NCBI GenBank assembly: GCA_902519455.1
Contig: CABYJT010000004.1
Coordinates: forward strand, 1-39,619
Length of the DNA stretch: 39,619 bases
Direction: 5' to 3'
Origin: an uncultured Pelagibacteraceae bacterium
Lineage (GTDB): Bacteria > Pseudomonadota > Alphaproteobacteria > Pelagibacterales > Pelagibacteraceae
Notes under the pieces: generated by a model
Databases searched by the model: none
The model's input: the letters and a program-made list of their open reading frames with translations, nothing else
What the model was told of the DNA's origin: nothing
Position numbers and translations under genes: made by a program
Part shown: one piece after another, positions 36,735 through 39,619 of the stretch
Position numbering within the stretch: the first letter of the stretch is position 1
Layout of the letters: each line of letters begins with the position of its first letter

Positions 36735-37358
36735 ATGCATATAATTCATCGAGGAATTGTAAATAAAAATTACAAAGAAAATTGTCTAGAGTCATTTAAA
36801 GTATCATTTAAAAGAAAATATGGAATTGAAACTGATATTCACGCAACTAAGGATAATAAATTTGTGTGTTTTCATGATTTTACTTTAAAAAGAATTTTTA
36901 AAATTAATCAGAGTATTAAAAATATTAATTATACAGATTTAAAAAAATTTAAAATACCTCTTCTAAAAGAAGTTTTAGAGCTATCAAAAAACAAATTTCC
37001 TATTTTTATAGAGATAAAACCATTACTAAATAAAAAGCTGTTATCTAAATTAATATATGAGACTAGAGTATTTAAAAAATGTATTTTTATCTCTTTCAAG
37101 CACAAAAATATCTATGATCTTTTAAAGCTTAATTCTAAAGTTAAAGTTGGGATATCATTTTCTAATAAAGACAGTGTTAAATCGATTTTAAAATATGGGT
37201 TAAATAAAAAAATAAAATATCTAATATTAGATAAGAAGTTTTTAGATAATAAGAAAGTGCAACTAATGAGTCAGGAAAAATATTACTATACAATAAAAAC
37301 TCAAAAAGAATTTTTAAAATATAATGAAAATAATAACCTTATATTTGAAAATTTATGA
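36735..37358 (+). CDS. Glycerophosphodiester phosphodiesterase family protein
   Basis: 207 aa with IIHRGIVNKNYKENCLESFKVSFKRKYGIETDIHATKDNKFVCFHDFTLKRI (HR...E...E.D.H...D...V..HD pattern) and PIFIEIKP. Confidence 0.9.
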   Translation: MHIIHRGIVNKNYKENCLESFKVSFKRKYGIETDIHATKDNKFVCFHDFTLKRIFKINQSIKNINYTDLKKFKIPLLKEVLELSKNKFPIFIEIKPLLNKKLLSKLIYETRVFKKCIFISFKHKNIYDLLKLNSKVKVGISFSNKDSVKSILKYGLNKKIKYLILDKKFLDNKKVQLMSQEKYYYTIKTQKEFLKYNENNNLIFENL

Positions 37359-38486
37359 TTTATATTGTTTAAGATATTCTAATCTGCCAATTATCTCATC
37401 TCTATCAAGATAATACCCTTGAAGATGACGATGACCTGAATTTGGATCAAAAGCTGTTCTGCCGTGTAAAACACGTCTATTATTAAAAGAAAATATGTCT
37501 CCTGGTCCTAGTCGAAATTTAATTTGAAATTTGTCATCATGTAAAAGATTACCAAATCTGTGGTGAGCTTTATAAACTTTATCCATTTGGTCTGGATGGC
37601 AGTCTAATGCATCCATAGTTGCAACACTAAATCTAATATCATGAAAATCTTTGTCTTTTGTTAAACTAATTGCTGGGGCATGAAAGCTTCGGTGAGATTC
37701 TTGAGTATAATCCTTATCTCTAAACTTTAGTGGTACAGAGATTAATGTTTCAAAAATCTCTTTTTCATTTTTCCTCAAATAATCAGCAACAGCAAAGCCA
37801 TCAATCGCAGAAGAGTCTCCACCCTTTGCATCATTTACTAAACAGTGTAAAAACTGATAACCAGGCGGTAATTCAAACCAAGGTAAATCCATGTGGTTTC
37901 TTAAAGCATGAGCTGTGTAAGCAGAATTATTTGGTTTTGGAATATTGATTACTTCAAAAGGGGTTTTAAAAAAGGTTTCTCTTACGTGACTTATTCTATG
38001 AAGAATATCAAAACCTGATTTTTTTTCTGTTGGTGAATTTTTTACTATTGCTATACCTTTATGATGTAATAGTTCTAACCACTTTATTAATCCTTCATCA
38101 GAATTAATTACTTCATCATGTTCAATACATATCGACGAAAATTCTTTTTCCAAATTATTATTCCAAAGATGATAAGGTGAGACATATTCTTGTTTATTTT
38201 TAATTGTATAACAATTTTCTCTCAACCACTTAGGATCATAATAACTTGTGTGGTCACCCTCACTCCACTCTATTTCTAATTTGCCATCACCATTTAAAGA
38301 ATATTTTTTGGGATTTATTTCTTTTGATACCTCTAAGATATTAAACATTCTATGTCTTGAGTCTTTATCATGTGCAGTAGGACAATTATCTCTTAACCAC
38401 ATGTAATTAAATTTACTTTCTTCACCATCATTCCAAGTAATTTGTAAATAAGTGCTGTTTTTTGTGATTTTAGAAATAGAATTCAT
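37353..38486 (-). CDS. Gamma-butyrobetaine dioxygenase-like 2-oxoglutarate/Fe(II) oxygenase (GBBH/TauD family)
   Basis: 377 aa with N-terminal domain MWLRDNCPTAHDKDSRHR; Fe site NHMDLPW...RRVLHGRTAF; LPPGYQFLHCLVNDAKGGDSSAIDGF resembles GBBH. Confidence 0.88.
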   Translation of the reverse strand: MNSISKITKNSTYLQITWNDGEESKFNYMWLRDNCPTAHDKDSRHRMFNILEVSKEINPKKYSLNGDGKLEIEWSEGDHTSYYDPKWLRENCYTIKNKQEYVSPYHLWNNNLEKEFSSICIEHDEVINSDEGLIKWLELLHHKGIAIVKNSPTEKKSGFDILHRISHVRETFFKTPFEVINIPKPNNSAYTAHALRNHMDLPWFELPPGYQFLHCLVNDAKGGDSSAIDGFAVADYLRKNEKEIFETLISVPLKFRDKDYTQESHRSFHAPAISLTKDKDFHDIRFSVATMDALDCHPDQMDKVYKAHHRFGNLLHDDKFQIKFRLGPGDIFSFNNRRVLHGRTAFDPNSGHRHLQGYYLDRDEIIGRLEYLKQYKS

Positions 38487-38600
38487 AATAAATAATTATC
38501 TAAAATCAAAAAAATTTCAATTCAATTAATAGTTGAATTTAATAAAGTTATTTTATTGTTGATTTGCTTTGATGTACTAAAAGAACTAAACTTTAAATAA

Positions 38601-39619
38601 ATGTCTAAAATCGAAATCAATAACGTATACAAAATTTTCGGTCCAAAACCTGATAGTGTTCTTAAAATGGTACAAGAAGGAGCTTCAAAAGAAGATGTTC
38701 TAGAAAAAACTGGACATACAGTTGGATTAGATAATGTATCTTTAAAAATTGAAGAAGGTGAAACATTTGTTTGTATGGGTTTGTCTGGATCAGGAAAATC
38801 AACACTAATTAGACATTTAAATAGATTAATAGACCCAACCTCTGGAGAAATTTTAGTAGAAGGCAAAGATGTTACTACTCTAAACAAAGAACAGTTAATT
38901 GAGTTTAGAAGACAGAAAATGAGTATGGTATTTCAACGATTTGGGCTATTCCCACATAAAACAGTTTTACAAAATGTTGGTTACGGACTCGAAATGCAAG
39001 GTATGGAGGTTGAAAAGAGAAATTCTGTTGCTATGGAAAAGATCGAGTCTGTCGGTTTGACTGGATTTGAAAATCAATATCCTGCACAACTTTCTGGAGG
39101 TATGCAACAGCGAGTAGGTCTTGCAAGAGCCTTGGCTACTAACACAGACATTATGTTAATGGATGAAGCTTTTTCTGCATTAGATCCTTTAATTAGAAGT
39201 GATATGCAGAAACAACTTATAGACCTCCAATCAGAATTAAAAAAGACAATAGTATTTATTACTCATGATCTTGATGAGTCATTAAGGTTAGGAGATCATA
39301 TTGGAATTTTGAATGCAGGAAAACTTGTACAGGTAGGAACACCTGTAGAAATCATAATGAACCCTGCTGATGAATATGTTGAGGCATTTGTTAAAGACGT
39401 AAATAGAACAAAGGTTATAAAAGCAAAAATTATAATGAAACCAGTAAATCAATCAGATGATATTGACAAATCAAACTTAATAAAAGTTGAAGAAGACCAA
39501 TTTATAGAGGAATTTCTACCTCAAGTTGTTTGTAGTAACTCTAATTGTGAGGTAGTTGATAAACAAGGAAATGCTAAAGGCTATATTTCTAATAAAGAAT
39601 TGCAAGAATCACTTTCAAA
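38601..39619 (+). CDS. proV: Second ProV-type glycine betaine/proline ABC transporter ATP-binding protein (partial, runs off the right edge)
   Basis: Manual translation from ATG 38601: [83 protein letters not shown]...[39 protein letters not shown]. Not in the ORF track because it is open at the edge. Confidence 0.94.
   Translation, partial: MSKIEINNVYKIFGPKPDSVLKMVQEGASKEDVLEKTGHTVGLDNVSLKIEEGETFVCMGLSGSGKSTLIRHLNRLIDPTSGEILVEGKDVTTLNKEQLIEFRRQKMSMVFQRFGLFPHKTVLQNVGYGLEMQGMEVEKRNSVAMEKIESVGLTGFENQYPAQLSGGMQQRVGLARALATNTDIMLMDEAFSALDPLIRSDMQKQLIDLQSELKKTIVFITHDLDESLRLGDHIGILNAGKLVQVGTPVEIIMNPADEYVEAFVKDVNRTKVIKAKIIMKPVNQSDDIDKSNLIKVEEDQFIEEFLPQVVCSNSNCEVVDKQGNAKGYISNKELQESLS

Noticed and set aside
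38522-38887. 121-aa minus ORF at the right end
   Set aside because: Antisense to the partial second ProV, whose Walker A and signature motifs are unambiguous.
1-39619. Mobile element, CRISPR, prophage, toxin-antitoxin or defence system
   Set aside because: No integrase, transposase, regular repeat-spacer array, tRNA-flanked insertion or defence-gene motif was seen on either strand.

Overview
This is a 39.6 kb AT-rich bacterial window with very tight gene packing (most intergenic gaps are 0-100 bp). It looks like a streamlined marine alphaproteobacterium, probably SAR11/Pelagibacterales; that placement is inferred from composition and gene content and was not searched. I support about 33 protein-coding genes. 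No rRNA, tRNA, CRISPR, prophage or transposon was found, and no transcription-factor gene was recognised. The content is uptake and catabolism of small organic nitrogen and sulfur compounds. From left to right it holds: a partial 3-hydroxyacyl-CoA dehydrogenase; BioY; an oligopeptide-type ABC system; a divergent seven-gene catabolic operon (GcvT-family protein, S51 peptidase, FMN alpha-hydroxyacid dehydrogenase, TPP enzyme, HIUase/transthyretin-like protein, DmdA-like protein, thiolase); a spermidine/putrescine-type ABC system with EutD/DoeA-like and EutA-like genes; an aldehyde dehydrogenase, VOC, homocysteine-methyltransferase, MsrA and NylB-like block; a second homocysteine-methyltransferase-like gene, an amidase and an iron alcohol dehydrogenase; and a ProVWX-type betaine transporter with a tandem-fused permease, a GBBH-like dioxygenase and a second ProV. 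The strongest leads are: (1) the seven-gene operon as an uncharacterised pathway; (2) its HIUase-like protein, which has lost the C-terminal YRGS motif; (3) two homocysteine-methyltransferase paralogues with an apparent Cys-to-His change at one zinc ligand; (4) an MsrA-like protein with a changed GNDxGxQYRS motif; and (5) hairpin terminators placed between binding-protein genes and the next start codon, combined with strong Shine-Dalgarno sites seen mainly on the binding-protein genes.
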